Translations under genes and position numbers: made by a program
Notes under the pieces: generated by a model
Databases searched by the model: none
The model's input: only the letters and a program-made list of their open reading frames with translations
Told to the model about the DNA's origin: nothing
Shown here: positions 44,052 through 52,219 of the stretch, piece by piece
Position numbering within the stretch: position 1 is the stretch's first letter
How the letters are laid out: every line of letters begins with the position of its first letter
Origin: Rhodocyclaceae bacterium
Lineage (GTDB): Bacteria > Pseudomonadota > Gammaproteobacteria > Burkholderiales > Rhodocyclaceae
DNA length: 64,000 bases
Direction: 5' to 3'
NCBI GenBank assembly: GCA_016702335.1
Contig: JADJEF010000020.1
Location: forward strand, 558,001 to 622,000

Positions 44052-45404
44052 ATGAGCGTTGAAACCCGCGAAACCCATCCGGAGACCGACCCCCGGCTGG
44101 TGGCCTGGATACGTCAGGCCGCACCCTACATTCACACCTTTCGCGGACGCAGTTTTGTCATCGCTTTCGGCGGCGAAATCCTTTCCGAGGATGGTGCGCA
44201 GGCCCTGATTCACGACATTGCGCTGCTCGATGCCATCGGCATCCGGCTGGTGCTGGTGCATGGCAACCGGCCGCAGATCGATGCCGACATGCTCGAGCGT
44301 GGCATGGAGCCGCGCTTTCACCACGGCATGCGCGTTACCGATGCGGCCACGCTGGAATGTGTCAAGCGCGCCATGGGGGTAGCCCGTTTCGACATTCAGG
44401 CCCTGCTCTCGCAGGGTCTGCCCAATACGCCGCTGGCGGGCGGTTTTTTGCGCGTCACCGGCGGAAACTTCATTACCGCCCGTCCGGTGGGCGTGGTCGA
44501 TGGCATCGACTTCGGCTACACCGGCACGGTTCGGCGCGTGATCGCCGAGGAAATCAAAGACGATCTGGCGCAAGAAAATGTGGTGCTGATCACGCCGCTG
44601 GGCTACTCGCCCACCGGCGAAATTTTCAATCTCTCATGGGAAGATGTCGCGCAAGCCGTGGCGGTCGCGATCAAGGCCGACAAGTTGGTTTACTTGTGTG
44701 ACGGCCCCGGCCTGCTAAACAAACTGGGCGAAGCGATCGACGCCATCACGGTCGATGAAGCCCAGCGCCTGATCGATCGCAAGGTGCCGCAGTCGCCGGA
44801 AGTGGCGCATATTTTCCGCAGCGCAGTAGCCGCCTGTCGGGGCGGTGTGGGCCGGGTGCACATTCTGGATCGCAAGGCCGATGGCGCCATGCTGATGGAA
44901 TTTTTCACCCGTGATGGTGTCGGCACGGTGATTACCGAAGAAGCGCTGGCCAAGCTGCGCGATGCCACCATTGATGATGTCGGCTCTATCGTCGCGCTGA
45001 TCGAGCCACTGGAAGAAGACGGCACGCTGGTCAAACGCTCGCGCGAGCGCCTGGAGACCGAGATCAACCGCTTCTCGGTCATCGAGCATGACGGCATGAT
45101 CGTCGGCTGCGCCGCGCTCTATCCCGTGCCCGGCGAAAAGAATGAGGGCGCGTCAGGAGAGCTCGCCTGCCTGGCCGTACATCCTGATTTTCGCCGTGGC
45201 GGCTTTGGCGATCAACTACGCAAGCACATCGAAACCAAGGCGAAAAAGAAAAAAATGCAGCAGTTGTATGTGCTGACCACACGCACCGCTCACTGGTTCG
45301 TCGAGCGCGGGTTTGTCGAGGTCAGCGTCGATCAGTTGCCGACACGCCGACGTGAGCTGTATAACTACCAGCGCCGCTCCAAAGTACTGGTGCAGCTGTT
45401 TTAA
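44052..45404 (+). CDS. argA: N-acetylglutamate synthase
   Basis: First step of arginine synthesis: acetyl transfer from acetyl-CoA to glutamate. The 450-aa protein has an N-terminal amino-acid-kinase domain (FVIAFGGEIL, LVLVHGNRPQID, about 20-300), which serves arginine feedback, and a C-terminal GNAT domain (AALYPVPGEKNEGASGELACLAVHPDFRRGGFGDQL, split here as seen around residues 350-390). The order argA-yggX is usual for betaproteobacteria. Confidence 0.94.
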   Translation: MSVETRETHPETDPRLVAWIRQAAPYIHTFRGRSFVIAFGGEILSEDGAQALIHDIALLDAIGIRLVLVHGNRPQIDADMLERGMEPRFHHGMRVTDAATLECVKRAMGVARFDIQALLSQGLPNTPLAGGFLRVTGGNFITARPVGVVDGIDFGYTGTVRRVIAEEIKDDLAQENVVLITPLGYSPTGEIFNLSWEDVAQAVAVAIKADKLVYLCDGPGLLNKLGEAIDAITVDEAQRLIDRKVPQSPEVAHIFRSAVAACRGGVGRVHILDRKADGAMLMEFFTRDGVGTVITEEALAKLRDATIDDVGSIVALIEPLEEDGTLVKRSRERLETEINRFSVIEHDGMIVGCAALYPVPGEKNEGASGELACLAVHPDFRRGGFGDQLRKHIETKAKKKKMQQLYVLTTRTAHWFVERGFVEVSVDQLPTRRRELYNYQRRSKVLVQLF

Positions 45405-45436
45405 AATCACGTTTTACTTCCAAGGACATTTTCCTT

Positions 45437-45706
45437 ATGGCCCGTACCGTCAATTGCATCAAGCTCGGCACTGAAGCCGAGGGTCTCGACTTCCCGCCCA
45501 TGCCCGGCCCGCTTGGCCAGCGCTTGTACGAGAACGTCTCCAAGGAAGCCTGGCAGCAGTGGATCAAGATGCAGACCATGCTGATCAACGAAAACCGTCT
45601 GAGCCTCGCCGACCCACAGCACCGCAAGTATCTGTCTGAGCAGATAAACAAGCACTTCTTTGGCGATGGTGCCGATCAAGTGTCAGGCTTTACCCCGCAA
45701 CGCTGA
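45437..45706 (+). CDS. yggX: YggX-family Fe(2+)-trafficking protein
   Basis: An 89-aa protein linked to iron handling and protection of iron-sulfur clusters from oxidation. Diagnostic features: MARTVNCIKLGTEAEGLDFPP with the conserved Cys7, WQQWIKMQTMLINENRL, and FFGDG near the end. It follows argA by 32 bases. Confidence 0.95.
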   Translation: MARTVNCIKLGTEAEGLDFPPMPGPLGQRLYENVSKEAWQQWIKMQTMLINENRLSLADPQHRKYLSEQINKHFFGDGADQVSGFTPQR

Positions 45707-45766
45707 ACGCGGCACACGCCCATGCCGGGGTTCGGGCTATCTGAACACCGCACGACGACTGCCCAA

Positions 45767-45798
45767 ATCCGCAAGTCGGCGCTGGTGGTACGGCGATT
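45767..45798 (+). repeat. dispersed repeat copy 11, between yggX and rpiA
   Basis: Core AGTCGGCGCTGG, variable TGGTA, CGGCG; left flank AATCCGCA and right flank ATTCTGAAG. It lies in the gap between two converging genes, the only feature there. Confidence 0.88.
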
Positions 45799-45808
45799 CT
45801 GAAGTAAA

Positions 45809-46495
45809 TCAGGCCCGGCGCAGCTCGCGCACCCCACTGGGCGTTGCCAGCAGCAGCACATCAGCTCCCCGGCGTGCGAAGAGGCCGTTGGTCACCACGC
45901 CAGTGACATGATTGATTGTTTCTTCCAGTTGCACCGGGTCGGCAATCGCCAGCCCATGCACGTCAACAATCACATTGCCGTTGTCAGTCATGCAGTTCGC
46001 ACGCAGCTTCGGCTCGCCCCCGAGTTTGGCCAGCGCCTGCATCACCTGTGCACTGGCCATGGGGATCACCTCAACCGGTAGCGGGAACTTGCCCAGTCGC
46101 TCGACCAACTTGCTTTCGTCGCACACGCAGACAAACTCACCCGCCACCGCAGCCACAATCTTCTCGCGCGTGAGCGCGGCACCACCACCCTTGATCATGG
46201 CCAGATCGCGGGTAATTTCGTCGGCACCATCGACGTAGATGGGCATGGCCAGCCCCTGGCTGACCACGTCGTTAAGTTCCATCACCCGGATTCCATGTTT
46301 TTCGAGACGTACTTTAGTCGCCTCGGAACTGGCCACCGCGCCAACCAAACGGTCTTTGAGCGCTGCCAGCGCGTCAATAAAGAAATTGGCGGTGGAGCCC
46401 GTCCCTACGCCAAGTACCGACCCTTGGGGCAAATGCGCCGCCACATAGGCGCAGGCGGCACCCGCTACCGATTGTTTGAGTTCGTCCTGAGTCAT
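45809..46495 (-). CDS. rpiA: ribose-5-phosphate isomerase A
   Basis: Interconverts ribose-5-phosphate and ribulose-5-phosphate, feeding both the pentose phosphate pathway and Prk. The 228-aa protein has GVGTGSTANFFIDAL, SSEATKVRLEKHGI, YVDGADEITRDLAMIKGGGAALTREKI (catalytic Asp and Lys region) and NVIVDVHGL. ATG 46495 (MTQDELKQ) is chosen over 46519 from the family start. Confidence 0.95.
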   Translation of the reverse strand: MTQDELKQSVAGAACAYVAAHLPQGSVLGVGTGSTANFFIDALAALKDRLVGAVASSEATKVRLEKHGIRVMELNDVVSQGLAMPIYVDGADEITRDLAMIKGGGAALTREKIVAAVAGEFVCVCDESKLVERLGKFPLPVEVIPMASAQVMQALAKLGGEPKLRANCMTDNGNVIVDVHGLAIADPVQLEETINHVTGVVTNGLFARRGADVLLLATPSGVRELRRA

Positions 46496-46543
46496 TGTTC
46501 GCACCGCCAAAAAAGCCAAGGAAGCCGCGAATTCTAGTAGCGG

Positions 46544-48247
46544 CTAAACCGACTCGAAGCTGACCCACTCAAAATCACTGCCCCGCTCGATCAGCCGACT
46601 CAGGCAAATCCGCTGCAAACCGAGTTCGGAACGCAAATCGATCTCCATCTTCTCGTGGTAGGCACCCAACGGCAACATCAGTTCGCCGCTCTCCTCGCTG
46701 ATGAGGATGGCATCGATCCAGCCAGCCTCGTCGTCGAGTGCCGCCGCCCATTGGCTGTGCTCACCGGGCGCAATGCGCAACCGGGCACTGAACGAGGGCC
46801 AGGGCAGGGTCTGCAAGCCCAGATTGGGACGGCCCTGAGCGTCACGCCCGATACGCCGGATCAGGCCCATACGCCATTCCAGGCCATCGACAAAACGAAT
46901 CGCGACCAGCGCACCGATCGCATGACGGGGCAGCAGCGCCGGGGCGGCTACCCCCATGCCACTGGCACTGACATCGACCTGTAGCCAGTTTTCGGTCATC
47001 GACCGGTCACCGGCCGACTCAAGTTTGTTCAGGGTGTCCATCGGATTGGGCGCTGCTTCGGGAACCACGGGTGCCGGAGCTGCGTCTTTGCCGACGCTGA
47101 CCAAGTGATGCGCCTTGTACATTTCGTCGGGGTCGATGATGTCGTAACGCAGGCTACGACCACTGCGCGCGAACTGGCTCGCCGCAACAAACCGTCGCGC
47201 CATGGAAAACCCGAAGGCCGCGCGTAGCTGCTGGTTCTGGTCACTCCGGTCGTTGCGTCGCTGCGGCGGCGTAGCACCCCAATGCGCCAGCAGGGCCGCG
47301 AGCGCTCCCTGGGTTTGCTCACGGCTCAGGGGCAGCGCGACCAGCCACGGAGGTACATTCTGCGTCTGCCGGACAGCCGCTTCGAGCTTGAGCAATGCAG
47401 AGCGCAGTCGTGCGGTCGACAGGTAACGCCAGACCGCGCCGGCCGGGGCCTGCACACCGGACGCCGACAACTCGCCGGCCTGATATCGCTCCGGTCCGCC
47501 GGCACCCATCAGGTTGATTCGGTGCGTACTCAAACCACCCGGCTGCGCGAGGCAATCAAAGGCCGGTTGCTCAGCCAGCAGACGCGCCAGTAGTTCCTGC
47601 TGCAAGGGATCGAGATTGCCCATGGGAGCCAGATGCAAGTAAGCGGCGACCAGGTACTCGCGGAACGGGGTGGTTTTCTCGTCCCCCGGATAGGCGAGCA
47701 CGGGTGACTGCAAAACGCCGCACGTACCCAGTGTCGCCAACAACTCGTGTGCCTGACGCCAGGCACGCTCCGACACCCCGCGATAGCGAAAGTGGGCTAC
47801 CCGCAGCTGCAGGGTCCAGATACGCAGTGCCCGCGCTCCTGTGCGCGCCAGATAGGCGCGGTCTTTGTCAAGAAACTCTTCAGGCTTGGGCGGCTTGAAC
47901 CCCAACAGCAAGGCATAGGCGGCGAGCAACAATTCCAGGTGATTGCCCAGATTGTCGAGCAGCGTATTGGCCACATGGTCGCGCATACCCGAGTCGAAGT
48001 AGCTCTCCAGTAGCGCCTGGCGTGCCTCGCGCGTCGCGGCATCGAGCTTGGCCAGCGCACGCAGGGTAGGAAACAGTCCGAGCGTGGCCACCTGTGCTGG
48101 CAGCTGCGCCAAAAATTCACCCGCCTCGATCAGTCGATGCTCGGGCTCGATAGGCAAGGCGTCAATCAGTTCGGCGAGACGCTCGCTGCTGCCAAAGAGG
48201 TTGGTTGAGGTGTCGTTACGTAGTCGGCCGAGCAACTTTTTCAGCAT
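46544..48247 (-). CDS. large protein with C-terminal PilZ-like domain, paralogue A
   Basis: A 567-aa cytosolic protein. The N-terminal 380 residues are helical with no domain I can name. The C-terminus (about 425-530) has the PilZ half-motif DVSASGMG, then ALLPRHAIGALVAIRF, EWRMGLIRRIGRDAQGRPNLGLQ. The usual RxxxR motif is not seen ahead of it, so c-di-GMP binding is uncertain. The protein at 48594-50384 is its paralogue, sharing the same block order (EASREARE/ATREARQ, PWGNL/PMGNL, LLPRHA, RRxGRDA). Confidence 0.65.
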   Translation of the reverse strand: MLKKLLGRLRNDTSTNLFGSSERLAELIDALPIEPEHRLIEAGEFLAQLPAQVATLGLFPTLRALAKLDAATREARQALLESYFDSGMRDHVANTLLDNLGNHLELLLAAYALLLGFKPPKPEEFLDKDRAYLARTGARALRIWTLQLRVAHFRYRGVSERAWRQAHELLATLGTCGVLQSPVLAYPGDEKTTPFREYLVAAYLHLAPMGNLDPLQQELLARLLAEQPAFDCLAQPGGLSTHRINLMGAGGPERYQAGELSASGVQAPAGAVWRYLSTARLRSALLKLEAAVRQTQNVPPWLVALPLSREQTQGALAALLAHWGATPPQRRNDRSDQNQQLRAAFGFSMARRFVAASQFARSGRSLRYDIIDPDEMYKAHHLVSVGKDAAPAPVVPEAAPNPMDTLNKLESAGDRSMTENWLQVDVSASGMGVAAPALLPRHAIGALVAIRFVDGLEWRMGLIRRIGRDAQGRPNLGLQTLPWPSFSARLRIAPGEHSQWAAALDDEAGWIDAILISEESGELMLPLGAYHEKMEIDLRSELGLQRICLSRLIERGSDFEWVSFESV

Positions 48248-48277
48248 GGCAAACTCACTTCCGGTGCGGTGCGTGAA

Positions 48278-48589
48278 TCACTCTGGCAACAGGCAGCCGG
48301 CGGCGGCAGCCTGAGCGCCCAGTGCCTTGAGTGCCAGGGCTTTTTGGGCATCCTCGAGCGTCGAAGACAGAAAGGCGCTGTCGGCTTCGCTTGCAAAGCG
48401 CGTACAGGTCGGGTCCGTCTTGATCCGGGTGCGAAACTGGTAGGCGATAGTGACGTCATTGATCACCGGTGCCGTCTGTTTGAACTTGCCCGGCGCGGGG
48501 CTGCTGCCCATGGCCAGTACAGGAACGCTGGCGGCGAGAAGGCTGACCATGAGAACAAACAGTGGGGGTCGCACACACGCTCCTTTCAT
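48278..48589 (-). CDS. small exported protein between the paralogues
   Basis: A 103-aa protein with a signal peptide (LFVLMVSLLAASVPVLA) and two Cys in the mature part (PTCTRFASEAD and AAGCLLPE). It lies 4 bases after paralogue B and 30 bases before paralogue A, so all three are probably co-transcribed. I do not recognise a family; it reads as a short helical periplasmic protein. Confidence 0.6.
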   Translation of the reverse strand: MKGACVRPPLFVLMVSLLAASVPVLAMGSSPAPGKFKQTAPVINDVTIAYQFRTRIKTDPTCTRFASEADSAFLSSTLEDAQKALALKALGAQAAAAGCLLPE

Positions 48590-48593
48590 GGGA

Positions 48594-50384
48594 TCAGTTG
48601 CGGTAATCCAGCGCGACACGTTCCCAGTCGCTGCCGCGATCACGCACGGTGCGCAAGCGCGCCCTGCGTTCGCCCAGGGCGCTGAGCACACTGACCGGCA
48701 TTTCGGGCACAAAGCTGCCAACAGGCAGCAGCACATCCTCTGATTTTTCGCCGGGAATCACACCGAGCAACCACTCCGCCGAGTCCTTCCAGGCGGTCTT
48801 GGCGCGCGATCCGGCCTGCAGCATGTGCACGACGCAGGTGAAGCCGGGCGGCACCAGCTCGATACCCATGGTGGGTCGCGCCTTGGCATCGCGCCCGACG
48901 CGCCTGACAAAGCCGATGCGCCACTCGGGCAGGTCGTCATAGCGCCAGGCGATGAGTACGCCGGCGGCATGCCGGGGCAGCAACGCCGGCAACAGTACAC
49001 CGACACCTGTACCGCTGCTGTCAATTTCGGTCCAATGCTCAAGCGCCAGATTGGGAACCGCCAGCTCCAGTCGGCGCAAGGCCGCCAGAAGCGCTTCTTT
49101 GGCTGCGGCCGCTGCCAACTCGGGGTCGGGGTCAGGCTCGGTCGGCTGCACAATTTCGGGTAACGCCGATCCGGCGTGTGTCGCCGCGGCACGCTTTGCA
49201 TCTTCCTCAGAGGGCGGCAACGCCAAACCATGGTCAAGGTAGCCGCCAAACCGATAGGCAGAATGGGTACGATTGGACTCGGAAACATAAACAGGAGTGG
49301 CCCCTGGTGCCGGCTTTTCTACCGGAACCCCCTCCTTCTTCAATTTTTCGCAAATGCCGAGCAACTCACGAACTGCCTCAAAACCAAAGGCACCCAGCAA
49401 CGGACGGGAACGATCTTCACGCGCACTTTCCCGTCGCGGCGGCTCGGATGACCAGGTGCACGCCAAAGTTTGCAGCGCTCCGGTGATGGCCATGGGCTCC
49501 ATGGCCAGCTCGGTCAGCCACTGCGGCAGTGCCTCACCCGCGCGCACGGCGGCGAGCAAGAGCTCAACGCTTTGCCGCAGCGATCCGGTCGCAAGAAAAC
49601 GTACCGAACGGCGTACTTCTGCGCTGCCCCCCGCCACACAGCGGCGCGGGCCATCGGTGAGCGTCAAATCGATTTGATGCGTGGTGGTCGGCGACATCGC
49701 CGACTGCCAGGCCAGGCCTTCGTGATTGGCGATCAATCGTGCGGCGAATTCCAGCTGCTGTGCTGTCAGATTGCCCCACGGCAAGGTTTCTTCATAAACC
49801 ACCTGCAGGTATTGGCGCAGCACTGGCGCCGGCGTCGGCGACGAGGAGGAAAACAAACGCCAAATCAGCAACTGCTTGACCAAAAAATGCGCCTGTTCCC
49901 AAGAAATTTTTCCGGCGGGGCGCTGACGAAAGCGGGCCAACCGGCGGTGCAGCCCCCAAGCTTTCAGGTAGTGGTCTGCCGCGTCCAGAACGGGCCTGCG
50001 AAGTTCATCCGGCACGGGTGTGGCGACCAGGCCCAGCAAATCAGAATAGACGGCCCCCAGCCGCTCCTGATGACCCGATAGGCGCTCAAGCAGCGCCAGG
50101 GAACCCCGGTCGGGGTCATGCACGCGGAAGTAAGAGGCCAGCACGCGTTCGCGGGCCTCGCGACTGGCCTCATCCAGCGTACGTGCCGCTTCGAACGCCT
50201 GGCGCAGGCCGATCGCTTCGGCCTGCTCACCAACTTCCTCAAGCAGTTCGTCAACACGGTCGAGCAAGTCGCGATCATTGTCATGAGCCAGATCACGCAC
50301 CAGCTTGCTAAGGCCTGCGGCAGTGGCCAACGAGTGTCCCTTGCCAGCGGGTTTGGCAGATCTTCGGAAGAATCGATCGAACAC
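48594..50384 (-). CDS. large protein with C-terminal PilZ-like domain, paralogue B
   Basis: A 596-aa cytosolic protein of the same architecture as 46544-48247. The N-terminal helical domain (1-340) carries DEASREARERVLASYF and YEETLPWGNLTAQQLEFAARL, a spacer of about 80 residues is rich in Pro/Ala/Glu, and the C-terminal PilZ-like domain reads IDSSGTGVGV, ALLPRHAAGVLIAWRYDD, EWRIGFVRRVGRDAKARP. RxxxR is again not evident. The family function is unknown to me. Confidence 0.65.
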   Translation of the reverse strand: MFDRFFRRSAKPAGKGHSLATAAGLSKLVRDLAHDNDRDLLDRVDELLEEVGEQAEAIGLRQAFEAARTLDEASREARERVLASYFRVHDPDRGSLALLERLSGHQERLGAVYSDLLGLVATPVPDELRRPVLDAADHYLKAWGLHRRLARFRQRPAGKISWEQAHFLVKQLLIWRLFSSSSPTPAPVLRQYLQVVYEETLPWGNLTAQQLEFAARLIANHEGLAWQSAMSPTTTHQIDLTLTDGPRRCVAGGSAEVRRSVRFLATGSLRQSVELLLAAVRAGEALPQWLTELAMEPMAITGALQTLACTWSSEPPRRESAREDRSRPLLGAFGFEAVRELLGICEKLKKEGVPVEKPAPGATPVYVSESNRTHSAYRFGGYLDHGLALPPSEEDAKRAAATHAGSALPEIVQPTEPDPDPELAAAAAKEALLAALRRLELAVPNLALEHWTEIDSSGTGVGVLLPALLPRHAAGVLIAWRYDDLPEWRIGFVRRVGRDAKARPTMGIELVPPGFTCVVHMLQAGSRAKTAWKDSAEWLLGVIPGEKSEDVLLPVGSFVPEMPVSVLSALGERRARLRTVRDRGSDWERVALDYRN

Positions 50385-50419
50385 GTTAGTGGCTTTCCGG
50401 AAAGTACGATGTCAACAGA

Positions 50420-52219
50420 TTACTTCTTTCTTGTTGGCGGCAGGTCGGTACACGAACCGTGGGCCAACTCTGCGGCCAAGCCAATGCTCTCGCCGAGCGT
50501 GGGGTGGGGGTGAATGGTCTTCCCGATATCCACCGCATCGGCACCCATTTCAATGGCCAGACACACCTCGCCGATCATGTCGCCGGCACTCGGCCCGACG
50601 ATGCTGCCACCGATGACCCGATGCGTCTGCGCGTCAAACACGAGCTTGGTAAAGCCGTAGTCGGCACCATTGGCAATCGCACGCCCGGAGGCGGCCCAGG
50701 GGAACTTGGCCACCTCGATCGCGCGCCCGGCCTTTTTGGCCTCGTCTTCACCGACGCCCACCCACGCGACTTCGGGGTGGGTATAGGCCACACCAGGGAT
50801 GACACTGGCGTCGAAATACGACTTTTGCCCGGCGGCCACTTCCGCCGCGACATGGGCTTCATGCACCGCCTTGTGCGCCAGCATGGGCTGACCGACAAGA
50901 TCGCCGATGGCGAAGATGTGCGGCACATTAGTACGCATCTGCTTATCGACGGGAATGAAGCCGCGATCGGTGACGATCACGCCGGCCTTGTCGGCACCTA
51001 TCTTTTTGCCGTTGGGGCTGCGCCCGGCGCTTTGCAGAATGAGGTCGTAACGCTGCGCTTCCTTGGGCGCTTTCTCACCTTCAAACGTGACCCACAGGCC
51101 ATCGTCCTTGGCCTCGACGGCGGTGGTTTTGGTCTTGAGATAAATGTGGGTGAAGCGATGAGCGTTCTGCTTTTCCCACGCCTTGACCAGATCTCGGTCG
51201 GGGCCTTGCATCAGTCCGTCAAGCATTTCCACCACATCAACCTTGGCACCGAGCGTGGAATAGACGGTGGCCATTTCCAGACCAATGATGCCGCCGCCGA
51301 TGACCAGCATTTTCTCCGGCACCTGCCTTAGCTCGAGCGCGCCGGTCGAATCGACGACGCGTGGATCACGAGGGATAAAGGGCAGATGTACGGCGGCGCT
51401 ACCAGCGGCGATGATGCACTTCTGAAAGCGGATGACTTTCTTCCTGCCGGTTTTTTCCTGGCCGCTGCCGGTAGTTTCTTCCACTTCGAGGTGGTGGGCG
51501 TCAAGGAAATGACCATAGCCACGCACCGTCTCGACCTTGCGCGCCTTGGCCATGCCGACGAGCCCGCCCGTGAGCTTGCCGACCACTTTTTCCTTGTGCG
51601 CCCTGAGTTTGGCAATGTCGATGTGCGGGGCGGCGAAACTGATGCCCAAATCGCTGGCGTGCATCGCCTCGTCCATGACCTCAGCCACATGCAACAGGGC
51701 CTTGGAGGGTATGCAGCCGACATTCAGGCACACGCCGCCCAGCGTGGCATAGCGCTCGACCATGACGGTCTTCAGGCCGAGGTCGGCGGCGCGAAACGCG
51801 GCGGAATAGCCGCCGGGGCCGGCACCGAGCACCAGCATGTCGGTCTCGATGTCGGCGTTGCCGGCAAAGGCTCCGGTCACTGGGGTTGATCCGGAAGTCG
51901 GCGCTGGCGAGACGGCGATAGGGGGCGCTGCGGCGGCTACAGGCGCAGAAGCGACATCGGAAGGTGCAGCCACGGCTCCGGCGCTGGACTTGATCCGCGC
52001 CACCAGACTACCTTCGGCCAGCTTGTCGCCCATCTTGACCAGAATCTCGGCAATCTCGCCCGCGACCGGGCTGGGCACATCCATGGTCGCCTTGTCTGAT
52101 TCCATGGTGACCAAGCTGTCGTCGACCGCGACGACATCGCCCACCTTGACCGCGATTTCGATGACCGGCACATCCTTGAAGTCGCCGATATCAGGAACTT
52201 TGACGTCAATCAGGCTCAT
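50420..52219 (-). CDS. lpdA: dihydrolipoyl dehydrogenase with N-terminal lipoyl domain (PDH E3)
   Basis: Reoxidises the lipoyl groups of the pyruvate dehydrogenase complex. The 599-aa protein has a lipoyl domain (1-80, lipoylated Lys in MESDKATMDV), a linker, and the flavoprotein (about 125-590): LGAGPGGYSAAF, GGVCLNVGCIPSKALLH (redox Cys pair), GGGIIGLEMATVYSTLG, and the C-terminal HPHPTLGES with the catalytic His. The linker between the domains includes PIAVSPAPTSGS, encoded by a repeat copy. It overlaps aceF by four bases. Confidence 0.95.
   Translation of the reverse strand: MSLIDVKVPDIGDFKDVPVIEIAVKVGDVVAVDDSLVTMESDKATMDVPSPVAGEIAEILVKMGDKLAEGSLVARIKSSAGAVAAPSDVASAPVAAAAPPIAVSPAPTSGSTPVTGAFAGNADIETDMLVLGAGPGGYSAAFRAADLGLKTVMVERYATLGGVCLNVGCIPSKALLHVAEVMDEAMHASDLGISFAAPHIDIAKLRAHKEKVVGKLTGGLVGMAKARKVETVRGYGHFLDAHHLEVEETTGSGQEKTGRKKVIRFQKCIIAAGSAAVHLPFIPRDPRVVDSTGALELRQVPEKMLVIGGGIIGLEMATVYSTLGAKVDVVEMLDGLMQGPDRDLVKAWEKQNAHRFTHIYLKTKTTAVEAKDDGLWVTFEGEKAPKEAQRYDLILQSAGRSPNGKKIGADKAGVIVTDRGFIPVDKQMRTNVPHIFAIGDLVGQPMLAHKAVHEAHVAAEVAAGQKSYFDASVIPGVAYTHPEVAWVGVGEDEAKKAGRAIEVAKFPWAASGRAIANGADYGFTKLVFDAQTHRVIGGSIVGPSAGDMIGEVCLAIEMGADAVDIGKTIHPHPTLGESIGLAAELAHGSCTDLPPTRKK
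51889..51919 (+). repeat. dispersed repeat copy 12, in the lpdA linker
   Basis: Core AGTCGGCGCTGG, variable CGAGA, CGGCG; left flank ATCCGGA and right flank ATAG. It lies antisense to lpdA and is read as IAVSPAPTSG in the lipoyl-to-FAD-domain linker. Confidence 0.87.
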
